Numbered from the stretch's first letter, positions 25,037-34,454 are shown. The stretch is DNA of 64,000 bases from Paraburkholderia phosphatilytica (GCF_003443895.1 NZ_QQOA01000032.1:28598-92597); one strand, 5' to 3'. The notes: generated by a model not told the origin, from the letters alone. Numbers and translations are program-made.

Positions 25037-26005
25037 TCAAACCGTCTCGTTGCAGCGTTCGTCGGGTTCCGGCAGCGCCCGCTGACGACGTACGCTGCAT
25101 GTGCCGCGCGTCGCGAGCCACACCGCGGCGAGCACGCATGCCGCTCCGGCCAGCTGCATGCGCGTCAGCGGTTCATGCAGCAACACCACCGCGAGCGCGA
25201 TCGACGCGACCGGCACGAGCGCCGTCATCAGCCCCGCCTCCGTGCCGGATAGCCGCGCGGCGCCTGCATACCAGGCCACAAAGCCGCCAACGGTCGGCAG
25301 CAGCGCGTAGTACGCGACGCCCAGCAACGCCGCGCCCGATGTGCGCGAATCGTACGCCGCGTCGAACGGATGCTCGAAAGCCAGCGCAGCGACGGTCGCC
25401 ACGACGAGGCCGATGCCGGACATCAGCGCAGATAGCGGCAGCGGCGCAATCGGCACGCTCAGCTTGCGGTTCAGCAGGATGAAGAGCGCTTCGCACACCA
25501 CCGCGGCGAACACCAGCAGATTGCCGGACAGCGCGACTCCGCCGTGGCTCGATGTAGTCGCACGTGCGAACGGCTCGAACACGCCGGTGCAGGTCAGCAC
25601 GCCCGCCGTCGCCAGCGCGATCGCGGCCAGCGTCGCGATGCGCGGGCGCTCGCCCAGCAGCAACATCGACACCAAGGCCGCGACGGCCGGCAGCGTACCC
25701 GCGATCACGCCCGCATCGGCCGCCGACGCGAGCTTCATGCCGCTGATCAGACACACCGTATAGCCGACGCTACCCGCCCCCGCCTGCGCGACGAGCAGCC
25801 CCGCATCGCGCCAGCCGACGCGCGGCCAGCGCACGCGGCGCCACCGCAGGACCGCGACGAACAGCGGGAACGCGATCGCGAAGCGCAGTGCGGTTGCGCT
25901 GAACGGCGGCAGACCCGCCGCGATGGGCTTGCTCACGACGACCGTGCTGCCCACGCCCACCATCGCGAGCGCGCAGAGCAGATAACCTTGAAGACGTGAG
26001 TTCAT
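25037..26005 (-). CDS. EamA/DMT-family transporter
   Basis: The 322-residue protein has about ten hydrophobic helices in two EamA repeats (about 8-135 and 160-295). Hallmarks are GLPPFSATALRFAIAFPLF, GTLPAVAALVSMLLLGERP and GGFVAWYAGAARLSGTEAGL. These inner-membrane proteins export amino acids or other small metabolites. The ATG at 26005 follows AAAGGA. A divergent or same-strand AraC gene lies 113 bp upstream and may regulate it. The soluble tail after TM10 is rich in charged residues. Confidence 0.9.
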   Translation of the reverse strand: MNSRLQGYLLCALAMVGVGSTVVVSKPIAAGLPPFSATALRFAIAFPLFVAVLRWRRVRWPRVGWRDAGLLVAQAGAGSVGYTVCLISGMKLASAADAGVIAGTLPAVAALVSMLLLGERPRIATLAAIALATAGVLTCTGVFEPFARATTSSHGGVALSGNLLVFAAVVCEALFILLNRKLSVPIAPLPLSALMSGIGLVVATVAALAFEHPFDAAYDSRTSGAALLGVAYYALLPTVGGFVAWYAGAARLSGTEAGLMTALVPVASIALAVVLLHEPLTRMQLAGAACVLAAVWLATRGTCSVRRQRALPEPDERCNETV

Positions 26006-26118
26006 GCCGGGTCCTTTCATCGTGCGATGAGGACGCAGCTTGAGGTCGCGGTGCGCGTGAGTCTTGAATGAAATTGCAGCGCGCGCGGTTGCGCTACACC
26101 GTTGCGCTACGCAGTTCG

Positions 26119-26982
26119 CTAGCGTCGCACCGCCGCCGCATACCGCGACGGCGTGAGCCCGAACGACTGCACGAATGCGCGCGTCATATGGCTCTGGTCC
26201 GCGAAGCCGACACTCGCGGCCACGTCGGCCAGCGCACTGCCTTGCGCGATCAGGTGGCGCGCGAGCGTCACGCGCCGCTGCATACGGTACGCATGCGGCG
26301 GCAAGCCGGTTTCGCGCGCGAAGCTGCGCAGCAGCTGAAAGCGGCTGAGCCCTGCTTCCGCGGCCAGTTCCGCGAGCGAGAGCGGCGCAGCGGGATCGTC
26401 GTCGATGCGCGCCTTCGTTCGCGCGATCGACGCCGGCATCGCGCGCGCACGCCGCAGGCTCAGGTGATGTTCGCTCACGTGCGCCATGAACACGACGAAC
26501 GCCTCTTCGCACGCGAGCCTGTCCGCATGCGATGCATCGTCGACCGCGAGCGCGAACAGCTGCTCGAACCGATGCTTCAGCAACGGATCGTGCGCGACCG
26601 GCTGCGTCAGCTCGACGATGCTATCCGGCGCATCCGCATATTCACGCGCTGCATCGCGCAGCACCTGCGGCGCGAAATAGAGCATGCGCCAGCCGCGGCC
26701 GCGCTCGTCGAGCGGGCTGCCGTCGTGCACTTCGCCGGGGTTGACGGTAATCACGTCGCTCGCGCGCGCTTCGACGGGGCCGCGTCCGCTCGCGGAACGT
26801 TGCCCGCCGCGCAGCATCACGCCGATGCCGAACTGGTCGTGCGAATGACGCGCGAATGCATGCGTGGTTTCGGCGATGGTGGCGAACGCGCCATCGAGCG
26901 CGCAGCGCGGCATCAGCACGCGCTCATGCCGTTTCGCCGGCAGCCTGCCCGACGAAGACGGTGCGCGCGTGCTCACACTCAC
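26119..26982 (-). CDS. AraC-family regulator with cupin-like sensor
   Basis: 287 residues from a GTG at 26982 that overlaps the serine acetyltransferase stop. The N-terminal part (about 25-150) resembles the AraC ligand/cupin domain (HSHDQFGIGVMLRGGQRS, VITVNPGEVHDGSP). The C-terminal 100 residues form the double helix-turn-helix (LSLAELAAEAGLSRFQLLRS and VAASVGFADQSHMTRAFVQ). This layout is common in AraC regulators of LysE or DMT exporters, and a DMT gene lies directly downstream. The overlap with cysE suggests co-transcription. Confidence 0.88.
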   Translation of the reverse strand: MSVSTRAPSSSGRLPAKRHERVLMPRCALDGAFATIAETTHAFARHSHDQFGIGVMLRGGQRSASGRGPVEARASDVITVNPGEVHDGSPLDERGRGWRMLYFAPQVLRDAAREYADAPDSIVELTQPVAHDPLLKHRFEQLFALAVDDASHADRLACEEAFVVFMAHVSEHHLSLRRARAMPASIARTKARIDDDPAAPLSLAELAAEAGLSRFQLLRSFARETGLPPHAYRMQRRVTLARHLIAQGSALADVAASVGFADQSHMTRAFVQSFGLTPSRYAAAVRR

Positions 26983-27929
26983 GGCCGATCCTCGCGGCCG
27001 CGCGCGGCGCCGTTGTGGACGATGCGCTCGCCTTCGCGCACCTTGCCCTGCGACACGCTGCTGCCCGGCGGCACGCTGTGCGTGAGCCAAACATTGCCGC
27101 CGATCACCGAGCCCTTGCCGATGGTCACGCGGCCGAGGATCGTCGCGCCCGCATAGATCACCACGTCGTCTTCCACGATCGGGTGGCGCGCATTGCCCTT
27201 CACGAGCGTGCCGTCGCCTTCGGCCGCGAAGCTCTTCGCGCCGAGCGTCACCGCCTGATAGACGCGCACGCGTTCGCCGATGATCGCGGTCTCGCCGATC
27301 ACGACGCCCGTGCCGTGATCGATGAAGAAGCTCGGACCGATCTGCGCGCCCGGGTGAATGTCGATGCCGGTTGCCGAGTGCGCGATCTCGTTGATGAAGC
27401 GCGCGAGGAGCGGCACGCCGAGGCGATGCAGCGCATGCGCGAGCCGGTGATGCGTCATCGCCCAGATGCCCGGATAGCACAGCAGGATTTCGGTGATGTG
27501 CTGCGCGGCCGGGTCGCCGACGTAAGCCGCCTGAATGTCGCTGACGAGCAGCGCGCGAATGGCGGGCAGCTGATGCCCGAATTCGCGGGCGACGTCGAAC
27601 GCGCGCTTGCTCAAATCGTCGTCCGGTGTCTGCCCATGTTCAGGCAGGAAGCGCAGCGCGCGGCGGATCTGTTCGGCGAGCAGCCGCAGCGTACTCTCGA
27701 GCGTCTGGCCGACGAAGTAGTCGACGCTTTCGTCGGTCAAGTCCGGCGCGCCGTAATGCGTCGGAAACAGCGCGGCGCGCAGACCGCCGACGATCGTCAC
27801 GATCGCCTGACGCGACGGCAGCTCGCGAATGCCGAGCGGATGCCGCGTGCGATGCAGCTCTTCGCGCGACGTGCGCAGCGCTTGCACGATCTGTTCGAGA
27901 CCCCAGTGATGGGAAGGCACGTTTGACAT
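26979..27929 (-). CDS. Serine O-acetyltransferase
   Basis: 316 residues. A helical N-terminal region is followed by a left-handed beta-helix hexapeptide domain. The catalytic segment GIDIHPGAQIGPSFFIDHGTG, then VVIGETAIIGERVRVYQAVT, is typical of CysE/EpsC enzymes that make O-acetylserine for cysteine synthesis. The length and N-terminus (HWGLEQIVQALRTSREELH) fit the longer EpsC-type enzymes. The ATG at 27929 opens MSNVPSHHWGLEQ. The downstream AraC gene overlaps its stop, an unusual partner for cysteine biosynthesis. Confidence 0.93.
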   Translation of the reverse strand: MSNVPSHHWGLEQIVQALRTSREELHRTRHPLGIRELPSRQAIVTIVGGLRAALFPTHYGAPDLTDESVDYFVGQTLESTLRLLAEQIRRALRFLPEHGQTPDDDLSKRAFDVAREFGHQLPAIRALLVSDIQAAYVGDPAAQHITEILLCYPGIWAMTHHRLAHALHRLGVPLLARFINEIAHSATGIDIHPGAQIGPSFFIDHGTGVVIGETAIIGERVRVYQAVTLGAKSFAAEGDGTLVKGNARHPIVEDDVVIYAGATILGRVTIGKGSVIGGNVWLTHSVPPGSSVSQGKVREGERIVHNGAARGREDRP

Positions 27930-28059
27930 GGTCAGCACGGCAGCGGCGCCGTAGCGCCGCCGCTGGTCATTAGATGGGGTGAGCTCAAGATTAACCTGTT
28001 TTACAACCGACCGTGCGAGGCGGCCCGGACGGCGACGCGCGTGCGGATAAAACGCAGGT

Positions 28060-28293
28060 TCAGATGGTGACGCTGCTCGCGTCGATCCAGCGCACGGCCC
28101 AGTCGCGCGCATGCGCGATCGCGGCGCTTTCGTCGGCAAAGCGGAGTTCGGCCGGGAAGAAACGGTTCGCGACGAGTTCGCCATCGCTCGACCGCGAGAT
28201 CACGACATAAGGTTGGTACAGCCCATCGCCTGAACGCGCCGGTGCGCAATTCAGCAAGTAGCCGCGATGTGTGAATGCAGCATCGAAGTGCAT
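28060..28293 (-). CDS. Small conserved-type hypothetical, 77 residues
   Basis: The ATG at 28293 opens MHFDAAFTHRGYLLNCAPAR. The rest (YQPYVVISRSSDGEL, ANRFFPAELRFADESAAIAH, RDWAVRWID) resembles the small stress-type proteins of unknown function common in Burkholderia, but I cannot name the family. No signal peptide or membrane segment is visible. A weak GGCGGA ribosome site precedes it. It stands alone. Confidence 0.6.
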   Translation of the reverse strand: MHFDAAFTHRGYLLNCAPARSGDGLYQPYVVISRSSDGELVANRFFPAELRFADESAAIAHARDWAVRWIDASSVTI

Positions 28294-28855
28294 GAAATCA
28301 TCCGCCCCTGACTGCTTCCGATGTTGGATCGAACCAGCGGCGCGGTCTCCTCTGGATGCGTCGCGGCTCTTATCGAACCACTCGCCGGACCGTTTATATT
28401 CATGCGTGCCGGCCCGTCGGACTAAGATCATACTCTGGAGAAAACCCGGGTTCCACGGAAAAAAAGCAAAAAAACGCAAGCTCCATCGCGGCCGCCGATC
28501 GACCGCCCGCAAAGCCTTGAAGCGTCGGCCCCGGAATGGCTCTTGCTGTTTCGCGCGCCGCTCGCGGCGAACCGGGGACAGTGGCGAAGCGTACAGAACG
28601 AAGCGCTGCATCCGCACGCGAAGCGACGGCTCACCGCGTGCGCATCGCGCCGCCGCCGCGATGGCCACACTGTTTAGCGCAGCGAGCGCTGGCGTTTAGC
28701 GGCCGCATCGGCAACCCGACGCCGCGCTCGCCGAATTCGAAACCACGGGTTGCGAGACCTGTACCCAGCGATGACTGTTTCAGTTAACCGCACGCGATGA
28801 CAATCGCAGCACGTATCGTACATACCAGCGGTACATACCAATGAGGAGCATGCAG
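28294..28855. other. 562-bp intergenic stretch without a supported gene
   Basis: I see no convincing coding region. It contains A-rich runs at about 28459-28476 and the palindrome AACCCGGGTT at 28443-28452. Near its right end is a 13-bp-spaced direct repeat just before the SDR-like gene. Promoters for both flanking genes must lie here. Confidence 0.5.
28818..28840. promoter_or_regulatory. GTACATACCA direct repeat before the SDR-like gene
   Basis: GTACATACCA occurs at 28818-28827 and 28831-28840, 13 bp apart, ending three bases before GAGGAG of the downstream gene. It looks like a repressor operator over the promoter or ribosome site; no adjacent regulator gene is evident. Confidence 0.45.
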
Positions 28856-29461
28856 ATGAACAAGGTCGTAGTGATCGGCGCGACGGGCACACTCGGCAGC
28901 GCGGTGACGGGGCTGCTCAAGGAGCGCCATGAGGTGATCGAGGTGGGCGCCACGCGCGGCCGCCATCAGGTGGACAGTACAGATCCGAAGAGCGTCGCGA
29001 AGCTGTTCGCCGAGATCGGCAAGGTGGACGCGGTGGTGACGACGACGGGCAAGCTGCACTTCGGTTCGCTCGCGGAAATGACCGCGGAACAGTTCTGGAC
29101 CGGCCTGCGCGACAAGCTGATGGGCCAGATCAATGTCGTGCTCGCCGCGCAGCATTACCTCAATGACGGCGGCTCGTTCACGCTGACGAGCGGCATCATC
29201 GCCGACGAACCGATCCGGCTCGGCGTCAACGCAACGACCGTCAACCTCGCGCTCGAAGGCTTCGTGCGCGGCGCCGCGATCGAACTGCCGCGCGGCATCC
29301 GCATCAACCTCGTGAGCCCGACGGTGCTCGAGGAATCGATGGGCGCTTACGGCGATTTCTTCCGCGGCTTCGAACCGGTGAGCGCAAAACGCGCGGCGCT
29401 GGCGTACGTGAAGAGCGTGGAAGGCGCGCAGACCGGACGCGTGTATCGCGTCGGGTCGTAA
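28856..29461 (+). CDS. Short-chain dehydrogenase-like protein lacking YxxxK
   Basis: 201 residues. The N-terminal Rossmann motif VVVIGATGTLGSAVTGLL is clear, and FTLTSGIIADEP supplies the usual serine strand. However, the active-site Tyr-x-x-x-Lys is replaced by the GVNATTVNLALEGFVRGAA segment. This short SDR-like family is common in proteobacteria and keeps the fold without the classical catalytic pair; its reaction is unknown. The ATG at 28856 lies 10 bases after GAGGAG. It ends in a strong terminator shared with the convergent dehydratase gene. Confidence 0.85.
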   Translation: MNKVVVIGATGTLGSAVTGLLKERHEVIEVGATRGRHQVDSTDPKSVAKLFAEIGKVDAVVTTTGKLHFGSLAEMTAEQFWTGLRDKLMGQINVVLAAQHYLNDGGSFTLTSGIIADEPIRLGVNATTVNLALEGFVRGAAIELPRGIRINLVSPTVLEESMGAYGDFFRGFEPVSAKRAALAYVKSVEGAQTGRVYRVGS

Positions 29462-29500
29462 AGAACGGTAAACGGCGGGTAAACGGCAAGCAAACGAAAA

Positions 29501-29540
29501 GCGGCGCGGCAGCGGAAATGACCGCTGCCGCGCCGCCTTA
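29501..29540 (+). terminator. Strong hairpin between convergent SDR-like and IlvD/Edd genes
   Basis: GCGGCGCGGCAGCGG and CCGCTGCCGCGCCGC pair over 15 bp around AAATGA. Flanks are GAAAA on the left and CTTATTTC on the right, so it can stop transcription from both sides, though the T-tracts are short. Confidence 0.75.
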
Positions 29541-29555
29541 TTTCATACCGTCAGT

Positions 29556-31316
29556 TCAGTGAATTTCCGGTTCGCCGCCGCTCTTCGTCGTTGCGGCAAC
29601 CGATGATTTCTTCGCTCCGTCGCGCTGCAGGAAGTCGAAGTCGCAGCCGGTGTTCGCCTGCATCACGTGCACCTGATGCATCGCGCCATAGCCGCGCTCG
29701 AAGCGCGGCGGCGGTTCGACCCACGCGGCCTTGCGGCGCGCGAGTTCGTCGTCGCTGACGAGCACGTTGAGCTTGCGCTGCGGCACGTCGAGCTCGATCA
29801 TGTCGCCGTCCTGCACGAGCGCGAACGGACCACCGACAAACGATTCGGGCGCAACGTGCAGCACGCACGCGCCGTAGCTCGTGCCGCTCATCCGCGCATC
29901 GGAAATGCGGAGCATGTCGCGCACGCCCTGCTTCAGCAGCTTCTGCGGAATCGGCAACTGGCCCCACTCGGGCATGCCGGGCGCGCCGACCGGACCCGCA
30001 TGCTGCAGCACGATCACGCTGTTCGCGTCGACATCGAGATCGTCGCTATCGATACGCGCCGCCATGTCGTTGTAGTCCTTGAACACCACCGCGCGCCCCT
30101 TGTGCACGAGCAGCTGCGACTCCGCGGCGCCCGGCTTGATCACCGCGCCGTCCGGCGCGATGTTGCCGCGCAGCACCGCGAGGCCGTTGTCCGGCATCAG
30201 CGGGTTGTCGCGGCGACGGATCACATCGTCGTTGAAGATCTGCGCGTCGGCGATGTTCTCGCCGAGCGTGCGGCCATTCACCGTCTTCTGCGTGCCGTCG
30301 ATCAGGTCGCCGAGTTCCTTCAGCATCGCCGTGAGGCCGCCCGCGTAATAGAAGTCTTCCATCAGCCACGCGCCCGTCGGGCGGATGTTCGCGAGCACCG
30401 GCGTGCGGCGCGACAGCGCGTCGTAGCGGTCGAGCGTCAGATCGATGCCCGCGCGGCGCGCGAGCGCGATCATGTGCACGATCGCGTTGGTCGAGCCCGA
30501 CAACGCGAGGCAGGTCGTCACCGCGTTGTCGACGGAATGCGCGGTGAGGATGTCCGATGGCTTCAGGTCTTCCCACACCATGTCGACGATCCGCATGCCG
30601 GTTTTCGCCGAAATCTGCGCATGCCGCGAATCCGGCGCCGGGATCGACGCGAAGCCGGGCAGCGTGAAGCCAAGCGCTTCAGCGGCGCTCGTCATCGTCG
30701 ATGCCGTGCCCATCGTCATGCAGTGACCCGGCGAACGCGCGATGCCGCCTTCCACGCCCTTCCAGTCCTGCTCGGTGATCTTGCCGGCGCGCAGGTCGGC
30801 CCAGTACTTCCACGTGTCCGAGCCGGAGCCGAGCGTCGCGCCGTTCCAGTTGCCGCGCAGCATCGGGCCCGCGGGCAGGAAGATGGTCGGCAGGTTCATC
30901 GACACCGCGCCCATCAGCAACGCCGGCGTGGTCTTGTCGCAACCGCCCATCAGAACCACGCCATCCGCCGGATACGAACGCAGCGTCTCTTCCGCTTCCA
31001 TCGCGAGGAAGTTGCGATAGAGCATCGTGGTCGGTTTCTGGAACGGTTCGGACAGCGTCTGCACCGGCAGCTCGATCGGAAAACCGCCCGCCTGCCAGAT
31101 GCCGCGTTTCACTTCTTCCACACGCTGCTTGAAGTGCGTGTGGCACGGGTTCATCTCGCTCCACGTGTTGAGGATCGCAATCACCGGCTTGCCCGCATAT
31201 TCCTCGCGGCTGTAACCCATCTGCGCGGTGCGCGAACGATGGCCGAACGAGCGCAGATCGTTCACGCCATACCAGCGATGACTGCGCAGTTCCTCAGGGG
31301 TCTTTCTCTTGCTCAC
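29556..31316 (-). CDS. IlvD/Edd-family sugar-acid dehydratase, L-arabonate type
   Basis: 586 residues. Iron-sulfur cysteines sit in WSEMNPCHTHF (about residue 58), LMGGCDKTTPA (about 126) and SPGHCMTMGTASTM (about 199), and RISDARMSGTSYG carries the conserved serine. The N-terminus (RSHRWYGVNDLRSFGHRSR) resembles the pentonate dehydratases rather than IlvD. It would convert an aldonate such as L-arabonate to 2-keto-3-deoxy acid. A GTG start at 31316 has GGAG upstream. It closes the ABC-transporter operon, 33 bp after the second permease gene. The exact sugar acid is inferred from the neighbouring lactonase, DapA-like and ALDH genes. Confidence 0.9.
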   Translation of the reverse strand: MSKRKTPEELRSHRWYGVNDLRSFGHRSRTAQMGYSREEYAGKPVIAILNTWSEMNPCHTHFKQRVEEVKRGIWQAGGFPIELPVQTLSEPFQKPTTMLYRNFLAMEAEETLRSYPADGVVLMGGCDKTTPALLMGAVSMNLPTIFLPAGPMLRGNWNGATLGSGSDTWKYWADLRAGKITEQDWKGVEGGIARSPGHCMTMGTASTMTSAAEALGFTLPGFASIPAPDSRHAQISAKTGMRIVDMVWEDLKPSDILTAHSVDNAVTTCLALSGSTNAIVHMIALARRAGIDLTLDRYDALSRRTPVLANIRPTGAWLMEDFYYAGGLTAMLKELGDLIDGTQKTVNGRTLGENIADAQIFNDDVIRRRDNPLMPDNGLAVLRGNIAPDGAVIKPGAAESQLLVHKGRAVVFKDYNDMAARIDSDDLDVDANSVIVLQHAGPVGAPGMPEWGQLPIPQKLLKQGVRDMLRISDARMSGTSYGACVLHVAPESFVGGPFALVQDGDMIELDVPQRKLNVLVSDDELARRKAAWVEPPPRFERGYGAMHQVHVMQANTGCDFDFLQRDGAKKSSVAATTKSGGEPEIH

Positions 31317-31349
31317 ACGAACTCCGTCGATACGTTATGGGTTCAACGC

Positions 31350-32360
31350 TCAGCGCGGCTGCTCCTTTACGCGCGAAACGATCTGCGTCGGGCTCACGAA
31401 CTGCAGCGCGATCAGCACCCAGATCAGCGTGATGGCCATGTAGATCATCGCCATCGCATCGATCGATTGCGGCGCGCGCACGCCCGTCGAAAACACAGCG
31501 TAGTACAACGCGACGACGAGCGTCTGCGTCGAGGGCCCCGCCGTAAAGAACGTCAGCTCGAACATGCCGATCGTGCGCACCAGCACGAGCAGGCCGGCCG
31601 CGAGCATGCCCGGCACGAGCAGCGGCAGCAGCACGTAGCGAAAGTAACGGAACGTGTTCGCGCCGAAAATGCGCGCGGCGGATTCGAGGTTCGGATCGAT
31701 CTGCTCGATGAACGGCGTCATCACGAGAATCACGAACGGCAGCGCCGGAACCAGATTCGCAAGGATCACGCCCGACAGCGTGCCGGCGAGCCCGACGCGA
31801 TACATCACGGTCGCCATCGGAATGCCGTAGGTGACGGGCGGCACCATCAGCGGCAGCAGGAACACGAGCATCGCGAGGCGCTTGCCGCGGAACTGCACGC
31901 GCGCGAGCGCATACGCGGCCGGCACGCCAAGCGCCACCGACAGCAGCACGACCGCGCCCACCACTTCGACGGTCACCCACAGCACGCTCGCGAGCTGGAA
32001 GTCGTCCCATGCCTGGCCATACCAGTGCAGCGTGAAGCCCTGCGGCAGCGGCGTGCCGAACCAGCGAGTCGCGACCGAGTTCATCGCGACGGTCGCGATC
32101 AGCAGCACGACGTTCGCGAGGAAGAAGATCATCGTGCCCCAGACGAGCACCTTCCATGCGCGGTCGGGCAGGCTCCTGCGCTGCTTCGCGCGCGGCGCTG
32201 GACGCGGGTTGCGCGCGCCGTCGGCATCGTTGCCTCGGCCTTGATGTGGATCGCGCGGCGGGTCGCCCGACGGATCGCCGGGTGGCTCGCCGCCGGTCGT
32301 CGAGCGCGTCTGCGGCGTGGCGCCGGACCACGGATGCGCGGCGTGGCGATCGGTCGTCAT
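31350..32360 (-). CDS. ABC transporter permease 2 (PotC/PhnV type)
   Basis: 336 residues with six hydrophobic segments and the BPD_transp_1 EAA-like loop (LESAARIFGANTFRYFRYVL). Before TM1 is an odd tail of about 65 residues, rich in Pro, Gly and Asp (GGEPPGDPSGDPPRDPHQG), not usual in the family. The start overlaps the stop of permease 1 by one base (TGATG). It forms an inner-membrane heterodimer with permease 1. Confidence 0.9.
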   Translation of the reverse strand: MTTDRHAAHPWSGATPQTRSTTGGEPPGDPSGDPPRDPHQGRGNDADGARNPRPAPRAKQRRSLPDRAWKVLVWGTMIFFLANVVLLIATVAMNSVATRWFGTPLPQGFTLHWYGQAWDDFQLASVLWVTVEVVGAVVLLSVALGVPAAYALARVQFRGKRLAMLVFLLPLMVPPVTYGIPMATVMYRVGLAGTLSGVILANLVPALPFVILVMTPFIEQIDPNLESAARIFGANTFRYFRYVLLPLLVPGMLAAGLLVLVRTIGMFELTFFTAGPSTQTLVVALYYAVFSTGVRAPQSIDAMAMIYMAITLIWVLIALQFVSPTQIVSRVKEQPR

Positions 32361-33244
32361 CACCCTTTCCCTCCCGTCACCGGACCGCGATAGAAGAAGC
32401 GGCGCGCACCGAGCATCGCGGCCACCACCAGCAACTGCACAAAGCCCATCACCATCGCAACGGCGGAAGCGAGCGAGTAGTCGTAGCTTTCGAACGCCGC
32501 TTCGGCGGCCGCGATCGAGATCACGCGCGTCGGCCCCGCGGGCGCGCCGAGCAGCACCGCCGACGGAAACACCGAGAAAGCCTGCACGAACGAAAGACAC
32601 GCGGCCATCGTGAGTCCGGGCATCAGCAGCGGCAGATAGATCTGGCGAAACTGCTGCCATGGGCTCGCGCCGAGCGTCGCCGCCGCGTTCGCGAGCGTCG
32701 GGTCGATGCCGGTCACGTACGACAGCGTCAGCAGGAACGCGAACGGAAAACCCGACACGATCAGCGACAGCAGCACGCCCCAGTAGTTATGCGTGAGCCG
32801 CACTTCATCGCTGTACAGATGCAGACCGTGCAGCACCTGCGGGAACCAGCCGTTCGGCCCGAAGTACGTGAGCATGCCGTCGGCGATCAGCACGGTGCCG
32901 AGCGTCACCGGAATCACCAGCAGCGTGGTGACGAACTTCTGGTACGGCGAATTGCGCCGCAGCGCGAACGCGACCGGCACCGATACGCCGACGTTGATGA
33001 TCGTCGCGGGCAGCGCGAGCTTCAGCGTGACGAGCACCGTCGGCCACATCGACAGATCGGTGAAGAACGTCACGTAGTTGGCCCACACACTGCCGCCGTT
33101 CATCGGCTTGAACGACAGCATCAGGCCATACGCGAACGGATACAGGAACAGCGCGACGATGAAGATAAGCGCGGGCGCGACGAGCCAGGCCTTCGGGTCG
33201 CGCGGCGCGGCCGGCGTGAGCGCCGCGGAAGCGGCGGTGCTCAT
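32360..33244 (-). CDS. ABC transporter permease 1 (PotB/PhnU type)
   Basis: 294 residues with six predicted membrane helices and the binding-protein-dependent EAA loop (LANAAATLGASPWQQFRQIY). The N-terminal 25 residues are soluble. The ATG at 33244 overlaps the ATPase stop by four bases. The gene order SBP-ATPase-permease-permease matches polyamine, iron and 2-aminoethylphosphonate importers rather than classical sugar importers. Confidence 0.92.
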   Translation of the reverse strand: MSTAASAALTPAAPRDPKAWLVAPALIFIVALFLYPFAYGLMLSFKPMNGGSVWANYVTFFTDLSMWPTVLVTLKLALPATIINVGVSVPVAFALRRNSPYQKFVTTLLVIPVTLGTVLIADGMLTYFGPNGWFPQVLHGLHLYSDEVRLTHNYWGVLLSLIVSGFPFAFLLTLSYVTGIDPTLANAAATLGASPWQQFRQIYLPLLMPGLTMAACLSFVQAFSVFPSAVLLGAPAGPTRVISIAAAEAAFESYDYSLASAVAMVMGFVQLLVVAAMLGARRFFYRGPVTGGKG

Positions 33245-34359
33245 GCTGCGGCTCCGTTACGCTCGATGTGCTCGATGTGCTCGCTACGTTCGGCCGGATA
33301 GACGAGCGTGCGCGCAGGCGGCACGCTCAGCGTCACGCGCTCGCCCTCGCTGAATTCACCGGGCAGACGCGCCCACAGTTCGCCGAACGGCGCCTTCGCG
33401 CGAATCAGCGAATCGCGGCCACCGTATTCGACCGCGGTGACCTGCGCGTCGAACGCATTCGTCGCGCCCGGCGCAGCGCGCTCGAAATCTTCGGGGCGCA
33501 GCGCGACGGCCACGTCCTTTGCGTCGAAGCTCGCCATCGCGGTACCAGTCAGCGCGACACCGGCCGCGCCGAGCTTCACGAATTCGCCCTGCGCGCCATC
33601 GAGCTGAGCGGGCACGACGTTGCGATAACCCATGAAGCGCGCAACATGCAGATTCTTAGGCCTGCCGTACACTTCACGCGGCGTCGCGACCTGCTGCACG
33701 ACACCCTCCTTCATCACGACGATACGGTCCGCCATCGACAGCGCTTCGTCCTGATCGTGCGTCACGTAGATGGTTGCGCGATTGAGCTGCGTATGGATGC
33801 GGCGGATTTCCGCGCGCATCTCGATGCGCAGCTTCGTATCGAGATTCGACAGCGGCTCGTCCATCAGCACGAGCGGCGGCTCGATCACGATCGCGCGCGC
33901 GATCGCGACGCGCTGCTGCTGCCCGCCCGATAGTTGCCCCGGCAGCTTGCGTTCGTGCCCGACCAGCTGCACGAGCTGCAACGCTTCGCGCGCGCGGCGT
34001 TGCGCGTCGCGCTTCGCGACGCCGCGCATCTTGAGGCCGAAGCCGACGTTGTCGAGCACGGACATGTGCGGGAACAGCGCGTAGTTCTGGAACACCATCC
34101 CGAAGCCGCGCTTTTCCGGCGGCAGGATGTCGATGCGTTGTTCGTCGAGCCAGATTCCGCCGCCCGACAGCGGCTGCAAACCAGCGATGCAGTTGAGCGC
34201 GGTCGACTTGCCGCAGCCCGATGGCCCGAGCAGCGCGATGAACTCGCCGCGCCGGATGTTCAGGTCGAGTCCCTGCAAGGCTGCAACGGCATGGCCTTCC
34301 GCGTTGGTGAAACTGCGGCTGACCGACTCGAGACGCAACTGCTCGAATTGATGCTTCAT
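33241..34359 (-). CDS. ABC transporter ATP-binding protein
   Basis: 372 residues. Walker A is LLGPSGCGKSTALN, the Q-loop FQNYALFPHMSV, the signature QLSGGQQQRVAIARAI, Walker B LVLMDEPLSNLD, and the switch histidine VTHDQDEAL. A C-terminal TOBE domain (about 290-360) is typical of PotA/MalK-like ATPases. The last residues carry a small tandem repeat (EHIEHIE). It lies 95 bp after the binding-protein gene and energises the importer. Confidence 0.95.
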   Translation of the reverse strand: MKHQFEQLRLESVSRSFTNAEGHAVAALQGLDLNIRRGEFIALLGPSGCGKSTALNCIAGLQPLSGGGIWLDEQRIDILPPEKRGFGMVFQNYALFPHMSVLDNVGFGLKMRGVAKRDAQRRAREALQLVQLVGHERKLPGQLSGGQQQRVAIARAIVIEPPLVLMDEPLSNLDTKLRIEMRAEIRRIHTQLNRATIYVTHDQDEALSMADRIVVMKEGVVQQVATPREVYGRPKNLHVARFMGYRNVVPAQLDGAQGEFVKLGAAGVALTGTAMASFDAKDVAVALRPEDFERAAPGATNAFDAQVTAVEYGGRDSLIRAKAPFGELWARLPGEFSEGERVTLSVPPARTLVYPAERSEHIEHIERNGAAA

Positions 34360-34454
34360 GGCGAATTCCTGACCCTGGCAGCAGCGCGCGACAACCCGCG
34401 CGCCACTGCCGTGAACTTCACTGGACAATCATCGTGTGCACGCTCACTGCGCGC

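Noticed and set aside
28294..28855. Several 60-140-codon frames on both strands in this gap
   Set aside because: Arg/Ser-rich translations with no ribosome sites or motifs, typical of GC-rich noncoding DNA.
29667..32393. A 908-codon plus-strand frame across the dehydratase and permease genes
   Set aside because: It spans two unrelated real genes on the other strand and is Arg/His-rich without motifs.
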